A DNA stretch of 64,000 nucleotides, taken from Azospirillum canadense (lineage in GTDB: Bacteria; Pseudomonadota; Alphaproteobacteria; Azospirillales; Azospirillaceae). The notes beneath the pieces were generated by a model. The model did no database searches. It had not been told where the DNA came from and worked only from the letters and a program-made list of their open reading frames with translations. A program made the position numbers and the translations under genes. Position 1 is the first letter of the stretch. Each line of letters starts with the position of its first letter. Shown here one piece after another: positions 17,383 through 25,382 of this stretch. The stretch covers positions 2,282,501 through 2,346,500 of the forward strand of contig NZ_JAOQNG010000001.1 in assembly GCF_025961225.1 (NCBI RefSeq). The letters run 5' to 3'.

Positions 17383-18120
17383 ATGCCCCAGAGACGCCCG
17401 CGCATCCTTATTTGGAACGAGTTCCGCCATGAACGGATGAACCCGGCCGTCGCGGCGCTTTACCCGCAGGGCATCCACGAGGCGCTGGCCGGCCCTTTGC
17501 GCGCTGCCGGGCTGGGCGTCGCCACCGCCACCCTCGACGACCCCGGCCACGGCCTCGCGGAGGACCGTCTGGACGGCATCGACACGCTGGTCTGGTGGGG
17601 CCACAAGGCGCACGCCGAGGTGCCGGACGCCGTGGCGGATCGGGTGAGGAAGCGCGTGACGGAGCACGGCATGGGCTTCGTGCCCCTGCACTCCAGCCAC
17701 TTCTCAAAGCCTTTCCTGGCGCTGATGGGAACCGGCTGTTTCCTGAAATACCGCATCGCCGGCGAGAAGGAGCGGCTGTGGGTCGTCGATCCCGGTCATC
17801 CCGTGGCGGCGGGCATTGCAGACTGCATCGAACTCGACCACGAGGAAATGTACGGGGAGCCCTTCGACGTCCCACCCCCCGACGACCTCGTCTTCCTCAG
17901 TTGGTTCCAGGGCGGGGAGGTTTTCCGCAGCGGCTGCGGCTGGCGCCGTGGCCTCGGCCGCGTCTTCTACTTCCGCCCCGGCCACGAGACCTACCCCACC
18001 TACCACCACCCGCAAATCCAGCGCGTGATCCTGAACGCCGTCCGCTGGGCCGCAAGGCCGGAGGGAATGGAGGCGCCGGTGCGGGGGAGGAGGGAGACGC
18101 CGCTGGAGCCGCTGGATTGA
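17383..18120 (+). CDS. ThuA-like (trehalose utilisation) protein
   Basis: A 245-residue protein of the ThuA family, a class I glutamine amidotransferase-like fold. Characteristic segments are [43 protein letters not shown], and [19 protein letters not shown]. In rhizobia ThuA takes part in trehalose catabolism, with ThuB, by oxidation at C3. Here thuB is not adjacent, but the gene is divergent from treZ. ATG 17383 was chosen because residues upstream of it (from TTG 17311) do not match the family; no strong ribosome site is seen for either. Confidence 0.85.
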   Translation: MPQRRPRILIWNEFRHERMNPAVAALYPQGIHEALAGPLRAAGLGVATATLDDPGHGLAEDRLDGIDTLVWWGHKAHAEVPDAVADRVRKRVTEHGMGFVPLHSSHFSKPFLALMGTGCFLKYRIAGEKERLWVVDPGHPVAAGIADCIELDHEEMYGEPFDVPPPDDLVFLSWFQGGEVFRSGCGWRRGLGRVFYFRPGHETYPTYHHPQIQRVILNAVRWAARPEGMEAPVRGRRETPLEPLD

Positions 18121-18134
18121 GCGCGCCTATCTCC

Positions 18135-18152
18135 CTCTCCCCCTGGGGAGAG
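18135..18152. repeat. Short GC-rich palindrome between convergent genes
   Basis: CTCTCCCC-CT-GGGGAGAG, a perfect 8-bp dyad between the 3' ends of the thuA-like gene and the small minus-strand gene. It belongs to the CCCTCCCC-type intergenic palindromes seen several times in this window. Confidence 0.6.
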
Positions 18153-18161
18153 GGGACAAGG

Positions 18162-18413
18162 CTACACCCGCTCGCCGAAGCTCTCCTTCGCGGCGTCGAT
18201 CACCGCGGGGTGGGCGCGCAGCGTGTTCAGCGCCTCGTCGCAGCGCTCCTCCACCTCCAGCGTCACGATCACGTCGGCGCCGCCGCCGCGTTCAGAGTCG
18301 CGCTCTTCCCGGCCGGTCTGGACGGCGTGGCCGCAGCGGTCGCGCAGAGATCCGACGATCTCCGCCTCGACGCCGCGCCCCTTCTCGGCCGGATAGGCGT
18401 AGACGAGCTTCAT
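18162..18413 (-). CDS. Small protein of unknown function at the end of the stress-type operon
   Basis: An 83-residue soluble protein (MKLVYAYPAEKGRGVEAEIV, then DVIVTLEVEERCDEALNTLR) with alternating strand and helix character, about one small alpha/beta domain. I do not recognise the family. ATG 18413 has GGGAGG at 7 bases; an upstream in-frame GTG at 18419 is less well placed. It follows the zinc dehydrogenase gene by 19 bp on the same strand and is probably the last gene of that operon. Confidence 0.65.
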   Translation of the reverse strand: MKLVYAYPAEKGRGVEAEIVGSLRDRCGHAVQTGREERDSERGGGADVIVTLEVEERCDEALNTLRAHPAVIDAAKESFGERV

Positions 18414-18432
18414 GGCCACCCTCCCTTTCCCG

Positions 18433-19608
18433 TCACGGCGTGAAGACGACCCGCATGCAGTCGTCGATCTTTTCCTTGAACATGCGGTAGCCGCGCGGAC
18501 CGTCGTCCAGCGACCACTTGTGGGTCAGCAGGTAGGACGGGTCCAACTCGCCCTTCTCGATGTGCTCGAACAGGCGCTTGACGTAGCGCTGGCCGTGCTG
18601 CTGGCCCATGCGGAAGGTCAGCGCCTTGTTCATCGCCGCCCCCATGGGGAACTTGTCGATGAAGCCGCCATAGACGCCGACGATGGACAGGGTGCCGCCC
18701 TTGCGGCAGCACTCGATCATCTGGCGCAGCACCGCGGGCCGGTCGTTCTCCAGCCCGATGGCCTGCTTGGTGCGGTCGTACCAGTACTCGATTCCGGTGT
18801 CGTAGCCGTCGGCCTCCATGCCCACCGCGTCGATGCAGACGTCCGGGCCGCGCCCGCCGGTCATGGCCAGCAGCGCATCGAAGACGTCCACGCGGGTGTA
18901 GTCCAACGGCTCCGCCCCGGCCTTCATCTGGGCGGCCTCCAGCCGGTACGGGTAGCGGTCGATGCCGATCACCCGCTCCGCCCCCATCAGGTAGGCGCTG
19001 CGGATCGCCATCTGCCCGACGCCGCCGCAACCCCAGACCGCGACGATGTCGCCCTTCTTGATGCCGCCCATGTCGGCGGCCATGTAGCCGGTGGGCACGG
19101 CGTCGGAGACGAACACCGCCTTCTCGTCGCTCACCCCCTCCGGCACGCGGAAGCAGTTGGTGTCGGCGAAGGGGACGCGGATGTATTCGGCGTGGCTTCC
19201 CGCGTAGCCTCCAAACGCGTGGCTGTAGCCGAAGATGCCCGCGGTGCAGTGCCCGTAGGCGGCCTCCTCATAGGCCGGCTGCGGGTTGGAGTTGTCGCAC
19301 AGCGAGTATTCCTCGTGCTGGCAGTGCCAGCACTTGCCGCAGCCGATGATCGACACGGTGATGACCCGGTCGCCGCGGTTCAGCCGCAGCACCTCCGGGC
19401 CCTTCTCCACCACCTCGCCCAGAAACTCGTGGCCGATGACGTCGCCGGGCTTCATGGTCGGGACATAGCCGTCGATCAGATGCAGGTCCGACCCGCAGAC
19501 CGAGGACAGCTTGACCTTGATGATGGCGTCGTGCGGGCCGAGGAGCGTCGGGTCCGGCACCCGCTCCACCCGCAGGTCGTTGACGCCGTTCCAGCAGAGC
19601 GCCCTCAT
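18433..19608 (-). CDS. Zinc-dependent alcohol dehydrogenase (glutathione-independent formaldehyde dehydrogenase-like)
   Basis: A 391-residue medium-chain dehydrogenase that oxidises an alcohol or aldehyde with NAD(P). The catalytic zinc site is CGSDLHL with GHEFLGEV; the structural zinc motif is C-x2-C-x2-C-x7-C in CGKCWHCQHEEYSLC; the nucleotide fold is VAVWGCGGVGQ. The insertion GYSHAFGGYAGSHAEYIRVP and overall length are typical of the FdhA-like subgroup. Its ATG overlaps the stop of the SRPBCC gene (ATGA), so it is translationally coupled within a four-gene operon. The physiological substrate cannot be read from the sequence. Confidence 0.9.
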   Translation of the reverse strand: MRALCWNGVNDLRVERVPDPTLLGPHDAIIKVKLSSVCGSDLHLIDGYVPTMKPGDVIGHEFLGEVVEKGPEVLRLNRGDRVITVSIIGCGKCWHCQHEEYSLCDNSNPQPAYEEAAYGHCTAGIFGYSHAFGGYAGSHAEYIRVPFADTNCFRVPEGVSDEKAVFVSDAVPTGYMAADMGGIKKGDIVAVWGCGGVGQMAIRSAYLMGAERVIGIDRYPYRLEAAQMKAGAEPLDYTRVDVFDALLAMTGGRGPDVCIDAVGMEADGYDTGIEYWYDRTKQAIGLENDRPAVLRQMIECCRKGGTLSIVGVYGGFIDKFPMGAAMNKALTFRMGQQHGQRYVKRLFEHIEKGELDPSYLLTHKWSLDDGPRGYRMFKEKIDDCMRVVFTP

Positions 19609-20393
19609 TCCATCACCTCCCTCATGCCCCGGTTGCCCCTGGGTTGGCCCTTGATGGTGGGCAGCTCGCCGGCTTCCACGATCCGCTTCAGCCGGCGCAG
19701 CGCCTCACGCGCCTGCTGTTCCGGCGCCATGCCGAACAGCCGCGACACGGCGCGCCCGCCGGCCCCGGCCGGCGGCTGGTAGACCAGCGTCAGCCGCACC
19801 TCCGTCCCGCGGTCACCCGGCGCCGGCTTGAACATGACGGAGCCGCGGTGCGGAAGCTGCGCGCCGTCCAGTGTGTGCCAGGTGATCAACTCGTTCTCCC
19901 GCACCTTGTCGAGCGCGCTGTGCCAGACGACCTCCACGCCGCCGGGACCGTGGGCCTTCCAGCGGCTTTCCGTGTCGGACAGCACCTCCACCGCGTCCAA
20001 GTGGGGGAACAGCTCCGTCAGGTTGCGGAAGTTGCGCCAGTGGCGGAACAGCTTGTCCGGCGGAGCGGCGACGGTGACGTTGGCCTGCGTGGTGGTCGGT
20101 TCCCGCTGCGCCGTGGGAAGCAGCCCGGCCACGCCCGGCAGCCGTTCGGCCGCGTCGCCAAAATCACCCAGCCCGAGATTGCCCTCGCGGACACGGCGCG
20201 CCACCGGCTCGGCGATCGGCACGCCGGCCGCCCCGGCCAGGAACAGACCGCCGCCGAGCGCCGCCAGCGCCCAGCTGCCGCGCCGCAGGCCCGCCAGTCC
20301 CAGCGCCGTGCCGCCCATTATGGCGATCCAGCGCTCCGTTGTTCCGGAATGGGCCGTTCCAGAGCGGGCTTCCGTCACCGTCGCCTGCGTCAT
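19605..20393 (-). CDS. SRPBCC (cyclase/dehydrase-like) protein with N-terminal membrane segment
   Basis: A 262-residue protein. The N-terminal part has a hydrophobic region (WIAIMGGTALGLAGL, then GSWALAALGGGLFLAGAAGV), followed by an SRPBCC ligand-binding domain from about residue 95 (ANVTVAAPPDKLFRHWRNFR, LTELFPHLDAVEVL, then VRLTLVYQPPAG). Such proteins bind hydrophobic ligands; in several bacteria this two-part form lies in stress-response clusters with dehydrogenases. ATG 20393 overlaps the upstream DUF3775-like stop (ATGA), and its own stop overlaps the dehydrogenase start. The longer open frame to 20531 is not coding. Confidence 0.85.
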   Translation of the reverse strand: MTQATVTEARSGTAHSGTTERWIAIMGGTALGLAGLRRGSWALAALGGGLFLAGAAGVPIAEPVARRVREGNLGLGDFGDAAERLPGVAGLLPTAQREPTTTQANVTVAAPPDKLFRHWRNFRNLTELFPHLDAVEVLSDTESRWKAHGPGGVEVVWHSALDKVRENELITWHTLDGAQLPHRGSVMFKPAPGDRGTEVRLTLVYQPPAGAGGRAVSRLFGMAPEQQAREALRRLKRIVEAGELPTIKGQPRGNRGMREVME

Positions 20394-20824
20394 TGGCCGT
20401 TCTTCTTCTTCAGGAGGTTCAGCTCGTACAGGCCCTTCATCAGATAGTCGTGCAGGTCGATCCGCTCGGAGATGTCCGTGTAGTGGGAGGCGTCCGGCGC
20501 CCGGCCGGCCTCGTCCAGCGCGCGGTCCCACTGGTTGCCGGCGAAGTCGCCGCGCCCGACCATCATCACGGCGCGCAGCTCCGTCCGCTGCTCCGGCGAC
20601 AGGTCTTCCAGCATGCGGGTCAGCTGGTCCAGCGCCCCGCTGGCGTCGGTGGACATGATGTTGAGCGCGTCGAGGTCGGTGGGGTTGCGCGAGCCGCGCT
20701 CCGCGGACTGTTCGCCGAGGTCGATGTTCCGCATGCCGGCGAGGAAACGCTGACGGTCGGCCATGGCCTCGTAGGCGAGGTCGGCGGCCTGCTTCACGAT
20801 GTCGACGGAGATCTGCTTGAACAT
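20390..20824 (-). CDS. DUF3775-like protein, first gene of the coupled operon
   Basis: A 144-residue soluble protein. The C-terminal half fits DUF3775: LSPEQRTELRAVMMVGRGDF, a WDRALDEA segment, then HDYLMKGLYELNL. No enzymatic motif is seen. It starts at ATG 20824, preceded by AAGAAG; the frame to 20896 is open without coding character. It is the first of four minus-strand genes (DUF3775, SRPBCC, zinc dehydrogenase, small protein) linked by ATGA overlaps or short gaps. The function of the set is unknown; general stress is inferred from composition. Confidence 0.75.
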   Translation of the reverse strand: MFKQISVDIVKQAADLAYEAMADRQRFLAGMRNIDLGEQSAERGSRNPTDLDALNIMSTDASGALDQLTRMLEDLSPEQRTELRAVMMVGRGDFAGNQWDRALDEAGRAPDASHYTDISERIDLHDYLMKGLYELNLLKKKNGQ

Positions 20825-20920
20825 GGTTCGCACTTCTTCTTGAAGGTTTCTACGGCTCTGCCCGGCGCCAACAGCCGGGCTGCGGGTTCGTCGCAAGGCA
20901 GCGACGATCGGGGGCGGCGC

Positions 20921-21127
20921 TCAGCTGCTGCGGTTGCGCTGCTCGTCGGAGGCGCCGCGCCCCCCGCCGGATCCCGATCCGCGCTCGCGCCCTTCCCCAC
21001 TGGACTGGTTCTGGCCCGGCTTGTTGCCTTGCGCCTTGTCCGGATCCGCATGGCCGGCTTTCGCCGCCTTGCCGGGACCGCCGCTCTGGTGCTTGTCCTG
21101 CTCGGTGTCGCGGTTGCTGCGGGTCAT
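20921..21127 (-). CDS. Small highly hydrophilic, disordered protein
   Basis: A 68-residue protein almost devoid of hydrophobic residues: MTRSNRDTEQDKHQSGGPGK, AAKAGHADPDKAQGNKPGQN, then Gly/Ser/Arg-rich to the end. It resembles in composition the small hydrophilic stress proteins of bacteria, but no family motif is clear. ATG 21127 has GGGAGAT upstream. It lies 97 bp upstream of the stress-type operon, same strand, and may share its regulation. Confidence 0.6.
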   Translation of the reverse strand: MTRSNRDTEQDKHQSGGPGKAAKAGHADPDKAQGNKPGQNQSSGEGRERGSGSGGGRGASDEQRNRSS

Positions 21128-21249
21128 CGCGCATCTCCCTCTGTGTCTCTCCGCGGACAACCGCGGATTCGCCGACGAGGTTCCGAGGCAACACGGGACG
21201 GGAGCGCGGTGTTAGCAGGGGAAAGGAAACGCAACCTGGAGAGACACCC

Positions 21250-21909
21250 ATGCCGCTTCTGTCGGCCGAGATCGACGAACGCGTGGAGGAGGGCTACCAC
21301 CCCGTCCGTCTGGAAAGCGACCGGGGCACCATCGAGGCGCGCTTCACCCCGGCGCCGGAGGGCAAGGGCCTGAAGGGCGACCTCGCCGTCATCTGGGTGG
21401 GCGGGATCGGCGGCGGCTTCGACACGCCGGCCCGCGGACTCTACCCGCGCCTCGCCGCGGACCTGACCCAGGCCGGCATCGCCGGGCTGCGCATCCGCTT
21501 CCGCAACCCGCACGACCTGGAGGAGGCGGTCTACGACGTGCTGTGCGGCCTGACCTTTCTCGGCCGGCAGGGCATCCACCACACCGCGCTGGTCGGCCAT
21601 TCCTTTGGCGGTGCGGTGGTGATCCAGGCCGCCGCCTCCAACCGCGGCGCGGTCTGCACGGTGGTGACGCTGGCGACCCAGGGCTTCGGCGCCGACCCGG
21701 TGAAGGACCTCGCCTGCCCCATCCTGCTGATCCATGGGGAGGCCGACGAGATCCTGACGCCCATGTGCTCCATCCACGTCCACCGCATGGCGCGCGAGCC
21801 CAAGAAACTGGTCCTGATGCCCGGCGCCAGCCACTGCCTGGACGAGACCGCCGAGGCCGTCTGCCGCGAGCTGCGCGACTGGCTGACGGAGAAGCTGCTG
21901 GCCCTTTAG
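21250..21909 (+). CDS. Alpha/beta hydrolase
   Basis: A 219-residue hydrolase of the dienelactone-hydrolase-like type. The nucleophile elbow is GHSFGG, the acid is in LLIHGEADEILTP, and the histidine is in MPGASHCLDET, so the triad is complete. There is no signal peptide. The substrate is unknown. It is divergent from the hydrophilic protein gene and 86 bp upstream of lrgA on the same strand. ATG 21250 follows GGAGA. Confidence 0.85.
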   Translation: MPLLSAEIDERVEEGYHPVRLESDRGTIEARFTPAPEGKGLKGDLAVIWVGGIGGGFDTPARGLYPRLAADLTQAGIAGLRIRFRNPHDLEEAVYDVLCGLTFLGRQGIHHTALVGHSFGGAVVIQAAASNRGAVCTVVTLATQGFGADPVKDLACPILLIHGEADEILTPMCSIHVHRMAREPKKLVLMPGASHCLDETAEAVCRELRDWLTEKLLAL

Positions 21910-21995
21910 CGCAAGGCAGATGCCGCGAATCCCCGGTCCAGCAGCGGGGGCGGAGGCGTTAGGGTGCGCGAAAATCCCGATACCCGGAGCCCCCG

Positions 21996-22346
21996 ATGCT
22001 CGGCACCCTGACCATCCTCCTCCTCTGCCAGCTGGCGGGCGAGTTGATCGCCCGCATCCTGCACCTGCCTGTTCCGGGGCCGGTGATCGGCATGGTCCTT
22101 CTGTTCATCGGCCTTCTGGTGAAGGGCGACGTGCCGACGCCCTTGCAGGACATGGCCGGCGGCATCCTGCGCCACCTGTCGCTGCTGTTCGTGCCGGCCG
22201 GCGTCGGCGTGATGGCGCACCTGCACCGGCTGGGGACGGAAGCGCTGCCCATCGCCGCGGCCCTGTTCGGCAGCACGCTGCTCGGCGTCGCCCTGACCGC
22301 TTGGGTGATGGCCGCCCTGTCCCGCCGCGGGGAGGACCGGCGATGA
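21996..22346 (+). CDS. lrgA: CidA/LrgA family holin-like membrane protein
   Basis: A 116-residue inner-membrane protein with four hydrophobic segments. The family signature is visible in LCQLAGELIARILHLPVPGP followed by VIGMVLLFIGLLV. CidA/LrgA proteins act with CidB/LrgB in control of murein hydrolase activity and pyruvate or overflow metabolism. Its TGA stop overlaps the next ATG by 4 bp, so lrgA and lrgB are translationally coupled. Confidence 0.88.
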   Translation: MLGTLTILLLCQLAGELIARILHLPVPGPVIGMVLLFIGLLVKGDVPTPLQDMAGGILRHLSLLFVPAGVGVMAHLHRLGTEALPIAAALFGSTLLGVALTAWVMAALSRRGEDRR

Positions 22347-23065
22347 GCCCCGATTTCCACGAGATCTGGGTCTACCTGTCGGCCAGCCCGCTCGCCGGCC
22401 TGACCCTGACTCTGGTCGCCTACCAGGCCGGCCTGTGGGTGTTCGAGCAGTTCGGGCGCCGGCCGATCCTGAACCCGGTGCTGATCGCCGTTCTGCTGAT
22501 CGCCGGGCTGCTGACCGCGACGGGGGTCGAGTACCGCACCTATTTCGACGGCGCGCAGTTCGTCCATTTCCTGCTCGGTCCGGCGACGGTGGCGCTGGCG
22601 GTGCCGCTCTACAAGCAGTTCAACGAGGTCCGGCGCTCCGCCCCCGCCCTGATCGTCGCCCTGCTGGCCGGTTCCGCCGCGTCGGCGCTGAGCGCCGTCG
22701 GGATCGCCTGGGCCTTGGGCGCGTCGGAGCGCACGCTGCTGTCGCTGGCGCCGAAGTCGGTCACCTCCCCCATCGCCATGGGCGTGTCGGAGCAGATCGG
22801 CGGCTTGCCGTCCCTGACCGCCGTCTTCGTGATCCTGACCGGCATCATCGCCGCCTCGCTCGGCACCTGGGTCCTGAACCTCGTGCGGGTGAAGGACTGG
22901 CGGGCGCGCGGCTTCGGCATGGGCGTGGCGGCGCACGGCATCGGCACTGCCCGCGCGCTCCAGGTCAACGAGGTCGCCGGCGCCTTCGCCGGCCTCGGCA
23001 TGGGGCTGAACGCGCTGGCCACCGCGATCCTGCTGCCGGTGCTCTACCACCTCATCTTCGGATGA
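22343..23065 (+). CDS. lrgB: LrgB/CidB family membrane protein
   Basis: A 240-residue inner-membrane protein with about six to seven hydrophobic helices. The LrgB signature is clear in LAPKSVTSPIAMGVSEQIGG and in GVAAHGIGTARALQVNE. It works with LrgA as a pair. ATG 22343 overlaps the lrgA stop. Length fits the family. It is followed by the leu leader region. Confidence 0.9.
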   Translation: MSPDFHEIWVYLSASPLAGLTLTLVAYQAGLWVFEQFGRRPILNPVLIAVLLIAGLLTATGVEYRTYFDGAQFVHFLLGPATVALAVPLYKQFNEVRRSAPALIVALLAGSAASALSAVGIAWALGASERTLLSLAPKSVTSPIAMGVSEQIGGLPSLTAVFVILTGIIAASLGTWVLNLVRVKDWRARGFGMGVAAHGIGTARALQVNEVAGAFAGLGMGLNALATAILLPVLYHLIFG

Positions 23066-23095
23066 ACGCGCAACAACATTTCATGGAATCGTGGC

Positions 23096-23124
23096 TTGAC
23101 ATGCACGGATCACCTGCGCACAGT
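23096..23124 (+). promoter_or_regulatory. Probable promoter of the leu leader
   Basis: A perfect -35 hexamer TTGACA (23096-23101) has a weak -10 candidate 17 bases downstream (23119-23124). Transcription would begin only a few bases before the leader-peptide ATG at 23132. Confidence 0.4.
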
Positions 23125-23131
23125 ACGCGCC

Positions 23132-23188
23132 ATGATCCGCATCGACCACACGAACGCCCTTCTGCGACTTATCACCCCGGCGCTTTGA
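23132..23188 (+). CDS. leuL: Leucine leader peptide (attenuator of leuA)
   Basis: An 18-codon reading frame, MIRIDHTNALLRLITPAL, lies 258 bp upstream of leuA. Four of the last nine codons are Leu, and three of those are CTT, which is uncommon in this high-GC genome. That composition is the mark of a ribosome-mediated attenuator that senses charged tRNA-Leu. Leu-rich leaders before leuA are known from several proteobacteria. A perfect -35 lies just upstream. There is no clear ribosome site, as for a nearly leaderless transcript. Confidence 0.7.
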   Translation: MIRIDHTNALLRLITPAL

Positions 23189-23202
23189 AGCGTCCGGGTG
23201 TT
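23173..23202 (+). promoter_or_regulatory. Hairpin overlapping the leader-peptide stop
   Basis: A GC-rich stem of about 11 bp with one or two mismatches (ACCCCGGCGCT against AGCGTCCGGGT) spans the last leader codons and stop. It fits the first (pause) hairpin of an attenuator. A terminator with a T-run before leuA was not clearly identified in the rest of 23203-23446. Confidence 0.45.
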
Positions 23203-23446
23203 TGCGTTCGTCTGCCCTTTTCCCTGGTCGAAGTGTTCTTTTCCCATGAGTGCCCACTCTCCCTTGAGAGCCCATTGCACGCGACGTGTCTCCCGGTTGG
23301 GGCCGGGGCTGCGACTTAGAAACGGTCGCTGAGCCCGCCCGGCAGCTTGGCGACCGTATCCCCGCCGGTCCAACCACGACACGAGACAACGCCCCGCGCA
23401 TGGCCAGACGCGAAATGCCAGGGGCCCTTAGGGATCGAAAAGCACC

Positions 23447-25156
23447 ATGAACGCCATCACCACGCCGGCCACCTCCAACGCCCCCGTCGCCACTGGCCGC
23501 CACGAGAAGTACACCCCCTTCCCGCAGGTGAAGCTGACCGACCGCCAGTGGCCGAACCGCAGCATCGAGAAGGCGCCGATGTGGTGCTCCGTCGACCTGC
23601 GCGACGGCAACCAGGCGCTGATCGAGCCGATGGGGCCGGACCGCAAGCGCGCGATGTTCGACGCGCTGCTGACGATGGGTTTCAAGGAGATCGAGATCGG
23701 CTTCCCGGCCGCATCGCAGACCGACTTCGACTTCTGCCGCGAGATCATCAAGGGAGGCAAGATCCCGGACGGCGTCACCATCCAGGTGCTGACCCAGTCG
23801 CGTGAGGAGCTGATCCGCCGCACCTTCGAGGGCATCAAGGGTTCCAAGCGCGCCATCGTCCACCTGTACAACTCGACCTCCGAGTTGCAGCGCCGCGTCG
23901 TCTTCGGGCTGGACCGCCAGGGCATCGTCGACATCGCCGTCGCTGGCACGAAGCTGATCAAGCAGCTGGCCGCCGAGCATCCGGAGACGGAGGTCGTCCT
24001 GCAATATTCGCCGGAGAGCTTCACCGGGACGGAGCTGGACTTCGCCCTGGAGATTTGCGAGGCGGTGATGGAAACCTGGGGCGCCAGCGCCACCAACAAG
24101 GTCATCCTGAACCTGCCGGCGACGGTGGAGATGTCCACCCCGAACATCCACGCCGACCAGATCGAGTGGTTCTGCCGCAACATGAAGAACCGCGAGGCGG
24201 CGATCATCTCCCTGCACCCGCACAACGACCGCGGCACCGCCGTGGCGGCGGCGGAGCTGGGCGTGATGGCCGGCGCCGACCGCATTGAGGGCACGCTGTT
24301 CGGCAACGGCGAGCGCACCGGCAACGTGGACGTCGTGACGCTGGCGATGAACCTGTTCACCCAGGGCGTCGATCCGGAGCTGCGCATCGACGACATCAAC
24401 GAGATCGTCCGCGTCTCCGAATACTGCACGCAGCTGCCCGTCCCGGCCCGCCACCCCTACGCGGGCGAGCTGGTCTTCACGGCCTTCTCCGGCTCGCACC
24501 AGGACGCCATCAACAAGGGGCTGAAGGCGCTGACCAAGTCCAACTCCGGCAAGTGGGAGGTCCCGTACCTGCCCATCGACCCGCAGGACTTGGGCCGCAG
24601 CTACGAGGCGGTGATCCGCATCAACAGCCAGTCGGGCAAAGGCGGCATCGCCTATGTGCTGGAAAAGGACTACGGCATCCAGATCCCGCGCCGCCTGCAG
24701 ATCGAGTTCTCCAAGGTCGTGCAGCGCATCGCCGACGAGACCGGCAAGGAGCTGACCCCGGCCGACATCCACGCCGCCTTCAAGGCCGAGTATCTGGACG
24801 CCGAGCAGCCCCTGTCCCTGATCGAGCATTCGACGGAGCCGCGCGGCCCGAACTCCGGCGTGCGCGTCCTCAACGTGGTGGTGTCGCGCAACGGCAAGCC
24901 CGCCACGCTGAAGGGCTCGGGCAAGGGCCCGATCGACGCCTTCCTGGACGCCCTGCGCCAGGGTGCCGGCATCGATCTGCACGTGGTCGATTACCGCGAG
25001 CACGCCGTCGGCGAGGGCGAGGACGCCCAGGCCTGCGCCTTCGTCGAGGTGAAGACCAAGGACGACCGCACCCTGTTCGGCGTCGGCATGGACGCCGACA
25101 TCGTGACGGCCAGCCTGCGCGCGCTGGTGAGTGCGGCGAACCGGGCGGTGAAGTAA
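23447..25156 (+). CDS. leuA: 2-isopropylmalate synthase
   Basis: The first enzyme of leucine biosynthesis; condenses acetyl-CoA with 2-oxoisovalerate. The 569-residue protein belongs to the long (type 2) LeuA group. The HMGL-like barrel has CSVDLRDGNQAL and the metal-binding HPHNDRGTAV; a middle linker region follows (GELVFTAFSGSHQDAINKGL), and the C-terminal LeuA regulatory domain (about 435-565) includes LNVVVSRNGKPATLKGSGKG, which binds leucine for feedback inhibition. It lies downstream of a Leu-rich leader, so it is probably regulated by attenuation. A very large hairpin follows the stop. Confidence 0.95.
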   Translation: MNAITTPATSNAPVATGRHEKYTPFPQVKLTDRQWPNRSIEKAPMWCSVDLRDGNQALIEPMGPDRKRAMFDALLTMGFKEIEIGFPAASQTDFDFCREIIKGGKIPDGVTIQVLTQSREELIRRTFEGIKGSKRAIVHLYNSTSELQRRVVFGLDRQGIVDIAVAGTKLIKQLAAEHPETEVVLQYSPESFTGTELDFALEICEAVMETWGASATNKVILNLPATVEMSTPNIHADQIEWFCRNMKNREAAIISLHPHNDRGTAVAAAELGVMAGADRIEGTLFGNGERTGNVDVVTLAMNLFTQGVDPELRIDDINEIVRVSEYCTQLPVPARHPYAGELVFTAFSGSHQDAINKGLKALTKSNSGKWEVPYLPIDPQDLGRSYEAVIRINSQSGKGGIAYVLEKDYGIQIPRRLQIEFSKVVQRIADETGKELTPADIHAAFKAEYLDAEQPLSLIEHSTEPRGPNSGVRVLNVVVSRNGKPATLKGSGKGPIDAFLDALRQGAGIDLHVVDYREHAVGEGEDAQACAFVEVKTKDDRTLFGVGMDADIVTASLRALVSAANRAVK

Positions 25157-25260
25157 CCCCCACCCTAACCCTCCCCCGCTGGGCGGGGGAGGGAACTCCG
25201 CCGCTTCTCCCGCAAGCCATTCCCCCTCCCCCGCCCAGCGGGGGAGGGTCGGGGTGGGGG
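25157..25260. repeat. Very long GC-rich inverted repeat after leuA
   Basis: Bases 25168-25193 and 25224-25249 are exact reverse complements (26 of 26), and outer C and G tracts (25157-25165, 25252-25260) extend the stem. Each arm is itself a palindrome (CCCTCCCCC/GGGGGAGGG). It is the largest copy of a CCCTCCCC-type intergenic element and probably separates leuA from hldD transcripts. Confidence 0.85.
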
Positions 25261-25382
25261 CAAACGTCCGGCCCCACCACCCCTTCGTGGGCCCCACCTT
25301 GCAGCCCCGTTCCCCGCCGCCTATAAGGACGCAACGGACAGACACCCGTCCTTTCTTTCGGTCCGGCGGCAAGGAACAGCGC

